A stretch of 30,520 nucleotides of DNA from Burkholderiaceae bacterium (GCA_023268425.1 JALRFN010000410.1:1-30520); one strand, 5' to 3'. Shown: positions 1-9,069, counted from the stretch's first letter. Made by a program: numbers and translations. Notes: generated from the letters alone by a model not told the origin.

Positions 1-1037
1 CCGGCATTGGCGGCACGGGCGTGGTCGGCTTGCTGCAGCGGGGCAATGGCGCCCGTTCGATCGGCATGCGCGCGGACATGGACGCCTTGCCGATCACCGA
101 AGTCGCCAACAGGGCGTACGCCAGCGTCCATGACGGGGTGATGCACGCTTGCGGTCACGATGGCCACACCGCCACGCTGTTGGCCGCGGCCTGGTACTTG
201 GCGCAGCATGGGCAGTTTGACGGCACCCTGAACTTGATTTTCCAGCCTGCCGAAGAACACCCCGGTGGCGCCGCCTTGATGCTGGCCGACGGCTTGTTTG
301 AGCGCTTTCCATGCGATGCGGTCTATGCGCTGCACAACATGCCGGGTGTGCCCCAGGGGCATTTTGTGTTCATTGACGGAGCCGCCATGGCCTCGTCCGA
401 CGATGTGTTCATCACCCTGCGCGGTGCGGGTGGACATGGCGCCATGCCGCACCGCGCACAAGATCCGGTGCTGGCGGCTTCACACATCGTGGTGGCCTTG
501 CAAAGCATCGTGTCACGCAACGTCAATCCGCAAGACACGGCGGTGGTCACCGTGGGGGCCATTCACGCGGGACAGGCCAACAACGTGATTCCCGCCGAGG
601 CCAGCTTGTCGTTGAGCGTGCGCGCCTTGAGCCGGGAGGTGCGTGATTTGCTGCAAGAGCGCATCACCGCCTTGGTGCACCACCAAGCCCAAGCTTTTGG
701 CGTGCAAGCCGAGGTGGACTACAAGCGCGACTACCCCGTGTTGGTCAACACGCCCGCTGAAACCGAGCTGGCGCGCCAAGTCGCCACCGCGTTGGTGGGC
801 GCTGATGCGGTGGTGGCTCATGGTCAGGCCCTGACGGGCTCTGAAGATTTCGCTTTCATGTTGGAGCACTGCCCCGGCAGTTACTTGATGGTCGGCAACG
901 ATGCGGGTCACAGCGCCAGCCAAAGCACCACCAGTCCTTGCTTGTTGCACCACCCTGGCTATGACTTCAACGACGACAACATCGGCATTGCTGCGGCGTT
1001 TTGGGTGGCCTTGACCGAGCGTTTTCTATCGGCCTGA
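1..1037 (+). CDS. M20 family amidohydrolase (hippurate hydrolase/aminoacylase type), 5' end cut by the window
   Basis: A metal-dependent hydrolase that would remove the acyl group from N-acyl amino acids or cleave related amides in the cytoplasm. The reading frame is open from base 3 and already carries the family's GIGGTGVVG segment there, so the true start lies left of the window and roughly the first 50 or more residues are missing. Visible family motifs in order are MRADMDALPI, the metal-binding HACGHDGH, QPAEE with the catalytic and metal-binding glutamates, the HNMPG histidine loop and the C-terminal GSEDFAFM. The stop is at 1035-1037. It sits 50 bases before a peptide-type ABC importer on the same strand, so it probably acts on what that importer brings in. 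The exact substrate (hippurate, N-acetyl amino acid or other) cannot be read from the sequence. Confidence 0.93.
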   Translation, partial: GIGGTGVVGLLQRGNGARSIGMRADMDALPITEVANRAYASVHDGVMHACGHDGHTATLLAAAWYLAQHGQFDGTLNLIFQPAEEHPGGAALMLADGLFERFPCDAVYALHNMPGVPQGHFVFIDGAAMASSDDVFITLRGAGGHGAMPHRAQDPVLAASHIVVALQSIVSRNVNPQDTAVVTVGAIHAGQANNVIPAEASLSLSVRALSREVRDLLQERITALVHHQAQAFGVQAEVDYKRDYPVLVNTPAETELARQVATALVGADAVVAHGQALTGSEDFAFMLEHCPGSYLMVGNDAGHSASQSTTSPCLLHHPGYDFNDDNIGIAAAFWVALTERFLSA

Positions 1038-1074
1038 TCGGGCCATTTCAATCAATTGCGTACCCCCTCAACTT

Positions 1075-1080
1075 AAGGAG
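1075..1080 (+). promoter_or_regulatory. Shine-Dalgarno that fixes the start of the ABC binding protein
   Basis: AAGGAG lies 7 bases before the ATG at 1088. The frame is open further upstream to a TTG at 1001, inside the preceding gene, but that start has no ribosome binding site, and only the ATG at 1088 puts a secretion signal at the N-terminus. Confidence 0.85.
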
Positions 1081-1087
1081 ACAAATC

Positions 1088-2644
1088 ATGCGCATTTCAC
1101 GACGTCAATGGGTCTTGGCCCAGGCTGCAGCTCTGGGCTTAACGGCCTTCACGCCCACTTGGGCTGCTGAGCAGGCGCTCAACCTGGCGGTCTTTCCCGA
1201 GCCCAAATCCCTGTTGGTCGGCTGGGGTCAAACTGGCCCAGACCAACTGGTCAATGGCAACATTTACGAGGGCTTGTTGCGTTATGACGCCCAGCTCAAG
1301 CCCATGCCCGGGTTGGCCGAGTCGTGGACCATCAGCCCAGACTTGAAAACCTACACCTTCAAGTTGAAAAAAGGGGTGAAGTGGCATGACGGCGACGCCT
1401 TTGATGCGCAAGACGTGGTCTTCTCCATCGACAAGTTGGCGCGCGGCGTCAACCCGCGTGCGCGCGTGGCACTGGCCTCAGTGGACAGCGTGCAGGCCAA
1501 GGACGCCTACACCGTTGAGATCAAGATGAAGCAGGTCTTCGCCCCATTCATCGGTTTGTTCGACGTCAGCACCATGCCGATTGCCCCCAGCCACTTGATG
1601 GACAAGGTCGAGATCAGCCGCAAGGTGCCCGATGTGCCCTTGATCGGTACAGGCCCCTACCGATTCAAGGCCTGGGAAAAGGGCTCATACATTCACCTGA
1701 GCGCAAACCCCAGCTACCACGAGGCGGGGGTGCCCAAAATCAAGGACGTTTACTACCACGTCATTCCAGACGGTGCGTCCAGAGCAGCGGCCTTTGAATC
1801 GGGCAAGATCGATGTGCTCCCAGGCGGCACCGTCGAGTACTTCGATGTCCCGCGATTGGCCAAGTTGCCCGGTGCAGCCGTGACCACCCAAGGTTGGGAA
1901 AAGTTCGCCCCACAAGCGTGGATGTGGATCAACCAGCGCAACCCCGTTTTTCAAGACCTCAAGGTGCGCCAAGCCCTGAACGCAGCGGTGAACCGCGATG
2001 CCATGTCCAAGATCTTGTGGGGTGGTTATGCCTTGCCCGCCAATGGCCCTTTCCAACGCAAGACCGCATTCCACAGCGACCAGGTGAAACAAGCCAGCCA
2101 CGACCTGGCCGCGGCCAAAGCCGCTTTGAAGGCCTCTGGCTACAAGGGCGAAAAATTGCGTTTGGTGGGCTTGCCTTTTGGTGAGACCTGGGCGCGGATG
2201 GCGGAGATGGTGCGCCAGAACCTGACCGAGGCTGGCTTCAACGTCGAGATCGTCAGCACGGACTTGGCTGGTGCCGTGGCCAAGGCTGCGAATTGGGACT
2301 TTGATCTGGCCTTCACCTTCATGTACCAGTACGGTGACCCGGCGCTGGGCGTGAGTCGCAACTGGACCACATCAGCGATCGCCAAAGGCTCAGCTTTCAA
2401 CAACGTCGGGGGTTACAGCAACCCACAAGTGGATGAGTTGTTTGCACGCGCCGCCTCTGAAGTCGATCCCGCCAAGCGCGCGGCCGACTACGCCAGCATC
2501 CAAAAGACCTTGGTGGACGATGTGGCGGCTGTGTGGCTGTTGGACTTGAACTTCCCCACGGTGTACCGCAGCAAAGTCAGCAACCTGATCAACTCCAGTA
2601 TCGGCCTCAACGACAGTTTGGGTCGCGCCAGCATCCAGCCTTGA
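1088..2644 (+). CDS. ABC transporter substrate-binding protein, family 5 (peptide/nickel/opine type)
   Basis: A 518-residue periplasmic solute receptor of the SBP_bac_5 family, which delivers oligopeptides, dipeptides, opines or nickel chelates to DppBC-type permeases. The N-terminus has SRRQWVL followed by a hydrophobic stretch and a TWA-AEQ cleavage site, which resembles a twin-arginine signal, though a Sec signal is also possible. Family hallmarks follow: YEGLLRYDAQLKPMPGLAESW, then the TYTFKLKKGVKWHDGD segment and the KVRQALNAAVNRD segment near residue 300. The start at 1088 is set by a strong Shine-Dalgarno. The gene heads a set with two permeases and a double ATPase, flanked by an amidohydrolase and an amidase, so acyl-amino acids, amides or short peptides are likely ligands (inference). 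Confidence 0.95.
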   Translation: MRISRRQWVLAQAAALGLTAFTPTWAAEQALNLAVFPEPKSLLVGWGQTGPDQLVNGNIYEGLLRYDAQLKPMPGLAESWTISPDLKTYTFKLKKGVKWHDGDAFDAQDVVFSIDKLARGVNPRARVALASVDSVQAKDAYTVEIKMKQVFAPFIGLFDVSTMPIAPSHLMDKVEISRKVPDVPLIGTGPYRFKAWEKGSYIHLSANPSYHEAGVPKIKDVYYHVIPDGASRAAAFESGKIDVLPGGTVEYFDVPRLAKLPGAAVTTQGWEKFAPQAWMWINQRNPVFQDLKVRQALNAAVNRDAMSKILWGGYALPANGPFQRKTAFHSDQVKQASHDLAAAKAALKASGYKGEKLRLVGLPFGETWARMAEMVRQNLTEAGFNVEIVSTDLAGAVAKAANWDFDLAFTFMYQYGDPALGVSRNWTTSAIAKGSAFNNVGGYSNPQVDELFARAASEVDPAKRAADYASIQKTLVDDVAAVWLLDLNFPTVYRSKVSNLINSSIGLNDSLGRASIQP

Positions 2645-2670
2645 TCGGCACTTGAGCAAGGAGCCACACC

Positions 2671-3645
2671 ATGGCCAAACTGGTTTTTTTCATGCGCCGA
2701 TTGGGCCAAGGTGTGGCCACCTTGCTGTTGATTGCGATCATCAACTTCATGTTGATTCGCGCCGCGCCGGGTGATCCGGCGACGGTTTTGGCGGGTGAGA
2801 CGGGTGCCGCAGACGAGCAGTTCATGGCCGAGTTGCGCGCCCGCTTCGACCTCGATCGGCCGTTGCCTCAGCAACTGCTCAGTTACCTGGGGCGCTTGCT
2901 GCAAGGTGACTTGGGCGAGAGCTACCGCCAACAAGCGCAAGTCTTGGACTTGATCTTGGAGCGACTCCCTGCGACCTTGCTCCTGACCATCAGTGCCTTC
3001 GTGCTGTCCTTGCTCTTTGGCGTCGCCTTGGGGGCATGGGCCAGCCGCCACGCGGGCAAATGGCAAGACAGCGCCATCACCACACTGGCCATGGTCTTTT
3101 ACGCGACGCCTCTGTATTGGGTCGCCTTGATGGGCGTGTTGTTGTTTTCTGTGCAGCTGGATTGGTTGCCCGGCTTTGGCTACGAGACCGTTGGGGCGCA
3201 GTTCACCGGCTGGGCGCGGGTCTTGGACATCGCTCACCATTTGGTCTTGCCCACGCTGGTGTTGGCCTTGTTTTACATGGCCATCTACGCGCGCATGACC
3301 CGCGCCACCATGCTCGAAGTCGCGTCGCAAGATTTCATCAAGACGGCCCGTGCCAAGGGCTTGCCCGAGTCGCGCGTGGTGCGCGCGCACATCTTGCGCA
3401 ACGCCTTGTTGCCTGTGGTCACGCTGGCGGGCATGCAAGCGGGGGCCATGGTTGGGGGCGCCGTGTTGATCGAAACGGTCTTCGCTTGGCCGGGCATCGG
3501 GCGCTTGTTGTTTGAGGCGCTGGCGCAGCGCGACTACGCCTTGTTGCTGGGCACGTTCTTGGTCACGGCGTCGATCGCGGTTTTGTTCAATTTACTCACC
3601 GATGTGGTTTACACCTGGGTTGACCCGCGCATCGAGCTGAGCTGA
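2671..3645 (+). CDS. ABC transporter permease, DppB/OppB type
   Basis: A 324-residue inner-membrane subunit that, with the next permease, forms the channel of a peptide-type importer. The N-terminal membrane segment around residues 12-30 ends in the family's RAAPGDPA motif. The long periplasmic stretch with the LDRPLPQQ segment is typical of DppB, and several hydrophobic segments follow. The coupling helix (EAA loop) that touches the ATPase is at residues 216-230, EVASQDFIKTARAKG. AAGGAG at 2658-2663 lies 7 bases before the ATG. The gene is 26 bases after the binding protein and 13 bases before the second permease, indicating one operon. Length is normal for the family. Confidence 0.95.
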   Translation: MAKLVFFMRRLGQGVATLLLIAIINFMLIRAAPGDPATVLAGETGAADEQFMAELRARFDLDRPLPQQLLSYLGRLLQGDLGESYRQQAQVLDLILERLPATLLLTISAFVLSLLFGVALGAWASRHAGKWQDSAITTLAMVFYATPLYWVALMGVLLFSVQLDWLPGFGYETVGAQFTGWARVLDIAHHLVLPTLVLALFYMAIYARMTRATMLEVASQDFIKTARAKGLPESRVVRAHILRNALLPVVTLAGMQAGAMVGGAVLIETVFAWPGIGRLLFEALAQRDYALLLGTFLVTASIAVLFNLLTDVVYTWVDPRIELS

Positions 3646-3658
3646 AAAGCGGCATCAC

Positions 3659-4513
3659 ATGACACATTCACATGCACTTTCTTTCGCCCAGCGTTTTGCG
3701 CGCAACCGTGGCGCGGTCTGGGGTTTGCGGATTTTGGCCGTGGTCTTGCTGGTCGCCCTGTTGGGCCCTTGGTGGGTCGGGCACGACCCTTGGGCCATGC
3801 TGAGTCGGCCATTCGCCGCGCCGGGCAGCGAAGCCGGGTTTTGGCTGGGCACCGACGCCATGGGCCGCGATGTGGCCGCCGGTCTGGTGCAAGGCGCGGG
3901 CATCAGCTTGCTGATTGGCTGCGTGTCGACACTGGTGGCCTTGAGCATCGGCGTCACCTTGGGGGCCTTGGCCGGCTACTACGGCGGTTGGGTCGACACC
4001 ATGGTGACGCGCTTCACAGAGCTCTTCCATGCCGTGCCGGGCTTTGCTTTGGCGATTGTTCTGGTCGCGATTTTTGAGCCCAGCTTGGGCTCCATCGTGG
4101 TGGCGATTGCGGCGGTGACCTGGCCGCCCGTGGCGCGCCTGGTGCGCAGCGAGTTCTTGAGTCTGCGCCAACGCGAATTTGTCCAAGCGGCGGTGCTGAT
4201 TGGCCAAAGCGACTGGCGCATCATCTTCACGCAGATCCTGCCCAACGCGGTTTCGCCGATCGTGGTCATGGGTTCATTGATGGTGGCCAGCTCCATCTTG
4301 CTGGAGTCCGCGTTGAGCTTTTTGGGTTTGGGGGACCCCAACTTGATGAGTTGGGGCTACATGGTTGGGGCGGCGCGCACAGCCTTGCGCCAAGCCTGGT
4401 GGGTGGCGATGTTTCCCGGCATGGCCATTGCCGTGACGGTGTTGGCGATGAACTTGGTGGGTGAGGGGCTGAGTGACGCCTTCAACACCCGCTTGCATGG
4501 GAGCGGCCGATGA
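3659..4513 (+). CDS. ABC transporter permease, DppC/OppC type
   Basis: A 284-residue inner-membrane partner of the preceding DppB-type permease. The DppC hallmark GTDAMGRDV is at residues 64-72, just after the first membrane segment (about 22-40). The ATPase-contacting loop REFVQAAVLIG is at residues 172-182 and is followed by PNAVSPIVV and LSFLGLGDP, both typical of this family. The gene ends in an ATGA overlap with the ATPase gene, so translation of the two is probably coupled. The ribosome binding site is weak, and the ATG at 3659 is chosen because it is the first in-frame ATG after the preceding stop. Confidence 0.95.
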   Translation: MTHSHALSFAQRFARNRGAVWGLRILAVVLLVALLGPWWVGHDPWAMLSRPFAAPGSEAGFWLGTDAMGRDVAAGLVQGAGISLLIGCVSTLVALSIGVTLGALAGYYGGWVDTMVTRFTELFHAVPGFALAIVLVAIFEPSLGSIVVAIAAVTWPPVARLVRSEFLSLRQREFVQAAVLIGQSDWRIIFTQILPNAVSPIVVMGSLMVASSILLESALSFLGLGDPNLMSWGYMVGAARTALRQAWWVAMFPGMAIAVTVLAMNLVGEGLSDAFNTRLHGSGR

Positions 4514-6129
4514 ACAGCGTCCAACCAAACACCAGTACGCCCGTGTTGCGCGTGCAAGCGGTCAACATCGCGCTGCCGCCGGGGGCCGACCGCGAGCTGG
4601 CCGTACACAAGGTCAGCTTTGACATCGCGGCGGGTGAAACCTTGTGCGTGGTGGGCGAGTCGGGGTCAGGCAAATCCATGTTGGCCAACGCCATCATGGG
4701 TTTGTTGCCAGCGCCGCACGTGCGGGTGACGTCTGGTCACTTGCAACTGCAAGGCGAAGATTTGTTGCAGGCCACGCCCGAGCGCCTGCAAAGCTTGCGC
4801 GGTCAGCGTGTGAGCATGATTTTCCAAGAGCCCATGACTTCGCTGAATCCGGTCATGCGGGTGGGGGATCAGTTGCTGGAGGTGTTGGACCACCACCACC
4901 CAGAGTGGAGCGCGGCACAAAAGCGCGACAAGGTCTTGGCTGCACTCCAAGACGTCGGCTTGCCCGAGCCAGAGGTCTTGATGCACAGCCACCCGTTTCG
5001 ACTCTCCGGTGGGCAGCGTCAACGCGTGATGATCGCCTGCGCCATGCTGCTGGAGCCCGCCTTGCTGCTGGCTGATGAGCCGACCACGGCGCTGGACGTC
5101 ACCACCCAAGCGCAAATTTTGAGCTTGATGAAAGACCTGCAGCGGCGCCAAGGCATGGCGATGATGTTCATCACCCATGACTTTGGCGTGGTCGCGGAGA
5201 TTGCTGATCGCGTGGTGGTCATGCAAAAAGGCGAAGTCGTGGAAAGTGGGCTGGCTGCCGAGGTTTTGCGCCACCCCCAGCACCCCTACACCAAGGCCTT
5301 GATCGATGCCATCCCTCACGGTCAAGCGCGCCTACAAGCCGCTGAGCCTTCGCCCGTGTTGATGCGGGTCGAGGGCTTGAGCAAAACTTACCGCAGCGGT
5401 GGCAGCTGGTTCAAACCCGCGCGCGTGGTGCCTGCTGCGCAAGCGGTGAGTTTTGATTTGCGCCAGGGCGAGACCCTCGGTGTGGTCGGCGAGTCCGGTT
5501 CGGGCAAGTCCACCGTCGGGCGTTGTTTGATGGGTTTGATCGCACCGGATGCCGGACGCATTGAGTTGGGTGGCCAGTTGCTGCCCGCCGATGTCCAAGC
5601 GCGCAGCGTCGCCGAACGCGGACGCATTCAAATGGTGTTCCAAGACCCGTTTGCATCACTGAACCCGCGCCACACGATTGGCAAAACCTTGCTGGCCGGG
5701 CCGTTGGCGCAAGGCGTGTCTTTGGATGAAGCGCAGGAGCGGGTGCGTGACTTGCTGCGTTGGGTGGGCATGACAGAAGACGCCATGTCGCGCTACCCGC
5801 ATGAGTTTTCCGGAGGCCAGCGCCAACGCGTGGCCATCGCCCGTGCATTGGCCATGCGCCCGCAAGTCATCGTCGCCGACGAGCCCGTCTCGGCTTTGGA
5901 TGTCTCCGTGCAGGCCCAGGTCTTGGAGCTGTTTGAGCAGGTGCGCCAGAGCTTTCGACTGAGCATGGTGTTCATCACCCACGATTTGCGCGTGGCCGCG
6001 CAGATGTGTGAGCACATCGCGGTGATGCAACGCGGCAGCGTGGTCGAGTACGGCCAGGCCGCGCAAGTTTTGGGTCAACCGCAGCACGCCTATACCCGCG
6101 AGCTGTTGGCCGCAGCCCCCCATTTTTGA
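4510..6129 (+). CDS. ABC transporter ATP-binding protein, DppD-DppF fusion (two nucleotide-binding domains)
   Basis: A 539-residue energising subunit for the importer encoded just upstream. Domain 1 has Walker A GESGSGKS at residues 49-56, Q-loop QEPMTSLNP, signature LSGGQ at 165-169 and Walker B LLLADE at 185-190. Domain 2 repeats the set with GESGSGKST at 327-335, FSGGQ at 433-437 and VIVADEP shortly after. Both sites look complete, so both should bind and hydrolyse ATP. The first domain corresponds to DppD/OppD and the second to DppF/OppF, which are separate genes in enterobacteria. The single-chain form is common in proteobacterial family 5 importers. It overlaps the permease by 4 bases and is followed 13 bases later by the amidase. 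Confidence 0.95.
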   Translation: MNSVQPNTSTPVLRVQAVNIALPPGADRELAVHKVSFDIAAGETLCVVGESGSGKSMLANAIMGLLPAPHVRVTSGHLQLQGEDLLQATPERLQSLRGQRVSMIFQEPMTSLNPVMRVGDQLLEVLDHHHPEWSAAQKRDKVLAALQDVGLPEPEVLMHSHPFRLSGGQRQRVMIACAMLLEPALLLADEPTTALDVTTQAQILSLMKDLQRRQGMAMMFITHDFGVVAEIADRVVVMQKGEVVESGLAAEVLRHPQHPYTKALIDAIPHGQARLQAAEPSPVLMRVEGLSKTYRSGGSWFKPARVVPAAQAVSFDLRQGETLGVVGESGSGKSTVGRCLMGLIAPDAGRIELGGQLLPADVQARSVAERGRIQMVFQDPFASLNPRHTIGKTLLAGPLAQGVSLDEAQERVRDLLRWVGMTEDAMSRYPHEFSGGQRQRVAIARALAMRPQVIVADEPVSALDVSVQAQVLELFEQVRQSFRLSMVFITHDLRVAAQMCEHIAVMQRGSVVEYGQAAQVLGQPQHAYTRELLAAAPHF

Positions 6130-6142
6130 AAAGGAATTCAGC

Positions 6143-7552
6143 ATGAACGAAACCACGGCTTGGCGCGCCAGCGCCAGCGTCTTGGCCCCTGCCATCGCCC
6201 GACGAGACATCACCGCACGTGCGGCGGTGGAGGCCGTTTTGGCGCGCATCGATGCCTGTAACCCAGAGGCCAATGCCTTGGTGGAGGTCATGCACGCACA
6301 GGCGCGTCAGCAAGCCGACGCCGCTGACGCCAAGCAAACGCGAGGCGAAGCCCTGGGGCCTTTGCATGGTGTGCCCATCACCATCAAGGTCAACGTCGAT
6401 GTGCAAGGCCATGCCACCACCGACGGCGTGCCTTTGCTCAAAGACAATCTGGCGCAAAGCGATTCGCCGCTGGTCCAGTCGCTGCGCGAGGCGGGCGCCA
6501 TCATCGTGGGACGCAGCAACACCCCAGCCTTTTCGGTGCGTTGGTTCACCGACAACGATTTGCATGGGCGCACCTTGAACCCCTTTGACGCGGGGGTGAC
6601 GCCTGGGGGCTCCAGCGGCGGCGCGGCGGCGGCTGTGGCCTTGGGCATGGGCGCCATTGCCCATGGCAACGACTATGGCGGCTCCATCCGTTATCCGGCT
6701 TGGGCCTGCGGCGTGGTCGGCTTGCGACCGACGGTGGGTCGCATCCCCTCGTACAAGGCCAGTGCGCCCAACCGCATTTTGAGCAACCAAATGATGTCGG
6801 TGCAGGGGCCGCTGACCCGGTGCGTGGCGGATGCGCGATTGGCCTTGGCCGTGATGGCCCAAGGCAGCCCCACCGACCCCGGTTGGAACCCCGTGCCCCT
6901 GACGTTTGCCGACGCGCAGCAGCCTGTGCGTGTGGCCATGATGGCGCGCCACCCTGCTTACGACGTGGACCCCAGCGTTGAAGCCGCCGTGCGCCAAGCC
7001 GCACAGTGGTTGTCCGCGGCGGGCTATGCAATCGAGGAGGTACAAGCGCCACGCTTTGAGGAGGGCGCAGCCTTGTGGAATCAGTTGGTGCAAGACGACA
7101 TGCGCCGAGGCGCTCAGGCCGCCATTGAGGCCCACGCCGGTGCGGGCACGCGCAATGCCTTGCATGGCTACATGGCGAATCTGCCGGGCTTGGACCGCGA
7201 TCAAACTTTGGACGCTTACGCCGAGCGCTTCAACATCTTGCGCGAGTGGGGCGAGTTCATGGCGCGTTACCCGCTGATCTTGATGCCCAATTCCTGGCAG
7301 CGCCAATTCCCCATTGATGCCGACCAGCGGGGTGATGACGCGGTCAAAGCTTTGCTGCAGGCCCAAGCGCCGCTGTTGGGCACGGCCATGATGGGCTTGC
7401 CTGGCTTGTCTGTGCCCACTGGACTGGCGCAAGGCTTGCCCACGGGGGTGCAACTGGTGGCGTGGCGTTACCGCGAAGACCAGGCTTTGGCGGCTGGAGA
7501 AGTCATCGAGCGTGCAGCCGGCTACGACGTGCTGCGGGCCTTGGGCGTTTGA
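6143..7552 (+). CDS. Amidase, amidase-signature family
   Basis: A 469-residue cytoplasmic amide hydrolase (R-CO-NH2 or acyl-amide to acid plus amine). The Ser-cisSer-Lys triad is visible: K82 in PITIKVN, S157 in GGSSGG and S181 in GGSIR. The spacing of 75 and 24 residues is the same as in fatty acid amide hydrolase (K142, S217, S241). AAGGAA at 6131-6136 is 6 bases before the ATG, and the gene starts 13 bases after the ABC ATPase, so it belongs to the importer operon. It is not a convincing GatA: there is no GatB or GatC nearby and the context is catabolic. The likely job is deamidation of the imported compound or of a product of the M20 hydrolase; the substrate is unknown. Confidence 0.93.
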   Translation: MNETTAWRASASVLAPAIARRDITARAAVEAVLARIDACNPEANALVEVMHAQARQQADAADAKQTRGEALGPLHGVPITIKVNVDVQGHATTDGVPLLKDNLAQSDSPLVQSLREAGAIIVGRSNTPAFSVRWFTDNDLHGRTLNPFDAGVTPGGSSGGAAAAVALGMGAIAHGNDYGGSIRYPAWACGVVGLRPTVGRIPSYKASAPNRILSNQMMSVQGPLTRCVADARLALAVMAQGSPTDPGWNPVPLTFADAQQPVRVAMMARHPAYDVDPSVEAAVRQAAQWLSAAGYAIEEVQAPRFEEGAALWNQLVQDDMRRGAQAAIEAHAGAGTRNALHGYMANLPGLDRDQTLDAYAERFNILREWGEFMARYPLILMPNSWQRQFPIDADQRGDDAVKALLQAQAPLLGTAMMGLPGLSVPTGLAQGLPTGVQLVAWRYREDQALAAGEVIERAAGYDVLRALGV

Positions 7553-7641
7553 ATCGGGATTCGGCTTTCGTTTGGCCCCTCGTCCCATTGGGGGGCGCGA
7601 TGGACGCACGCGTCACCCGAACGCTTGTGTAGGATGGTTGC

Positions 7642-8559
7642 ATGATCTTGAACCCACAAGAAACCGCCCAAGCGCTGCCCTATGTGGCCTTGGCAAAAGC
7701 CATCGAGCGTGTGGCTTGCGACCCGCAGGTGGAGGTGCCGCCTCGGCGCATCATGGATTTGCCCAATGGCGGCAAGTTCTTTGTCATGCCTGCCGTGGCG
7801 CCGCGCGTGGCCATCACCAAGCTGATCACTTTTGTGGCTGACAACCCCACCCGTGGCCTGCCCACGATACAGGGGGATGTGGTGGTGTTCGATCCACAAA
7901 ATGGCCAACGGCGCATGATTTTGGATGGCCCCACCGTGACGGCGCGACGCACGGCGGCGGTCTCTTTGTTGGCTGCGCAACGCTTGGCCAACCCAGCCGC
8001 AGATGGACCACTGTTGGTGGTGGGAGCGGGTGTGCAGGGGCGTTCCCACATCGAGGCGTTTCACGAAGGCCTGGGGGTGCAAGAGGTTTGGGTGGCCTCG
8101 CGCAGCGCCAGCAGCGTGCAGGCCTTGGTGGCGCACGCCCGCAGCCTGGGCATGCGTGCCCGTGGTGTCGACGACGCCAATGCCGTCATGGACCAATGCC
8201 CCTGGGTTGTCAGCACCACTTCTGCGCAAGCGGTGAGCCTGCATGCGAGCCCACGCGAGGGCGCTTTTGTCAGCGCCGTGGGCGCGTTCACGCCGCAGAT
8301 GGTCGAGTGGTCGGCAGCGGTTTGCCAACACGTGGCGCAGACCGGGCAGCTGCTGGTCGATACGCGAGACGCCGACCACGAAGCGGGCGACTTTTTACAA
8401 GCCGGTTTGGATGTGCCAACCATGCCCACCTTGGCCGACGCCTTGCTGGGGCGAGCGCATTGGCGCCAAGGCGTAAAGCCTGGCGCGACGGTGATGTTCA
8501 AGAACTGCGGCTGGGCTGGGTGGGACTTGGCCGCTGCTTGGTGTGCGGTCTCGGCCTGA
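7642..8559 (+). CDS. Ornithine cyclodeaminase/mu-crystallin family reductase (probably delta1-pyrroline/piperideine-2-carboxylate reductase)
   Basis: A 305-residue NAD(P)-dependent enzyme. The Rossmann motif VVGAGVQG is at residues 126-133, preceded by the family's TARRTAA segment at 100-106 and a candidate substrate-binding K60. It lacks the DxPGKTELH motif of true ornithine cyclodeaminase, which is present in the 9288-10343 gene, and its length of about 305 residues fits the group that reduces cyclic imines of proline or pipecolate to the L-amino acid. The ATG at 7642 is preceded by AGGATGG. An 89-base gap separates it from the amidase, so it may be read through from the ABC operon or have its own promoter. 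It converges on the Lrp gene. Exact activity is inferred from family grouping, not proven. Confidence 0.85.
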   Translation: MILNPQETAQALPYVALAKAIERVACDPQVEVPPRRIMDLPNGGKFFVMPAVAPRVAITKLITFVADNPTRGLPTIQGDVVVFDPQNGQRRMILDGPTVTARRTAAVSLLAAQRLANPAADGPLLVVGAGVQGRSHIEAFHEGLGVQEVWVASRSASSVQALVAHARSLGMRARGVDDANAVMDQCPWVVSTTSAQAVSLHASPREGAFVSAVGAFTPQMVEWSAAVCQHVAQTGQLLVDTRDADHEAGDFLQAGLDVPTMPTLADALLGRAHWRQGVKPGATVMFKNCGWAGWDLAAAWCAVSA

Positions 8560-8626
8560 ACCTGGGTCAGTCAGTCATCCAATCAGCCTGCCAGCCTGCT
8601 GGCTCGCGCAGCGCCCGGCGCTTGCT

Positions 8627-9046
8627 TCAGCGAAAGGTCGCCAGGTGGATGTTGGTTTCCGTGCTGCGGATGCCTTTGATCAAGCGCACACGTTCCAATA
8701 TTTCGGACAGCTCGACCATGGAGCGCGCTTCCAATTCGGCCAGCAAGTCCCAGCGCCCGTTGGTGTCGTGCAAGGTGGTCACGCCGGGTTCACCCAGCAA
8801 GCTGGCGACCACGGCACGGGTCTGGTTGCCTTCCACCAACACGCCCATCCAAGCGCGGATGCGTTCGGGCTCCGCCTCGGGGCGAAGCCGCACCGTGTAG
8901 CCCACGATCACTCCGTCTTGCTCCAACTTCGCAATGCGGTTGGTCACGGTGCCTCGCGACACCTTGAGGCGGTGGGCCAAGGTGGCCACCGTCATGCGCG
9001 CGTTCTGGCGCAGCAGGGCAATCAGTTGGTGGTCTAAATCATCCAT
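8627..9046 (-). CDS. Lrp/AsnC family transcriptional regulator
   Basis: A 139-residue amino-acid-responsive DNA-binding protein. The N-terminal winged helix-turn-helix is complete (MDDLDHQLIALLRQNAR, then TVATLAHRLKVSRGTVTNRIAKL), followed by the linker GVIVGYTVRL and a C-terminal ligand-sensing domain. The start is placed at the ATG ending at 9046 because family members begin with a (L/M)D.(L/I)D..I..L pattern. The frame is open 16 codons further, but those codons run through the operator palindrome and carry no family sequence. The gene is divergent from ornithine cyclodeaminase and therefore probably controls it, sensing ornithine, proline or arginine (inference), and probably also itself. 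No good Shine-Dalgarno is seen before the chosen ATG. Confidence 0.93.
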   Translation of the reverse strand: MDDLDHQLIALLRQNARMTVATLAHRLKVSRGTVTNRIAKLEQDGVIVGYTVRLRPEAEPERIRAWMGVLVEGNQTRAVVASLLGEPGVTTLHDTNGRWDLLAELEARSMVELSEILERVRLIKGIRSTETNIHLATFR

Positions 9047-9069
9047 TTGGACATTATGGCAATAAGTGC

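Noticed and set aside
2488..3438. A 316-codon minus-strand frame opposite the binding protein and DppB-type permease.
   Set aside because: Glutamine/histidine/glycine-rich antisense reading with no domain, against well-supported plus-strand genes.
4510..6129. The fused DppD-DppF ATPase as a novel gene fusion.
   Set aside because: Single-chain double ATPases are common among family 5 importers, so the fusion itself is not unusual.
5975..7609. A 544-codon open frame on the minus strand opposite the amidase gene.
   Set aside because: It is rich in R, H, G and Q, resembles no family and lies exactly opposite a gene with a recognised catalytic triad; it is a by-product of high third-position GC.
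8590..8603. GCCAG-CCTG-CTGGC hairpin between the convergent reductase and Lrp genes.
   Set aside because: The stem is only 5 base pairs and no T-run follows; too weak to call a terminator.
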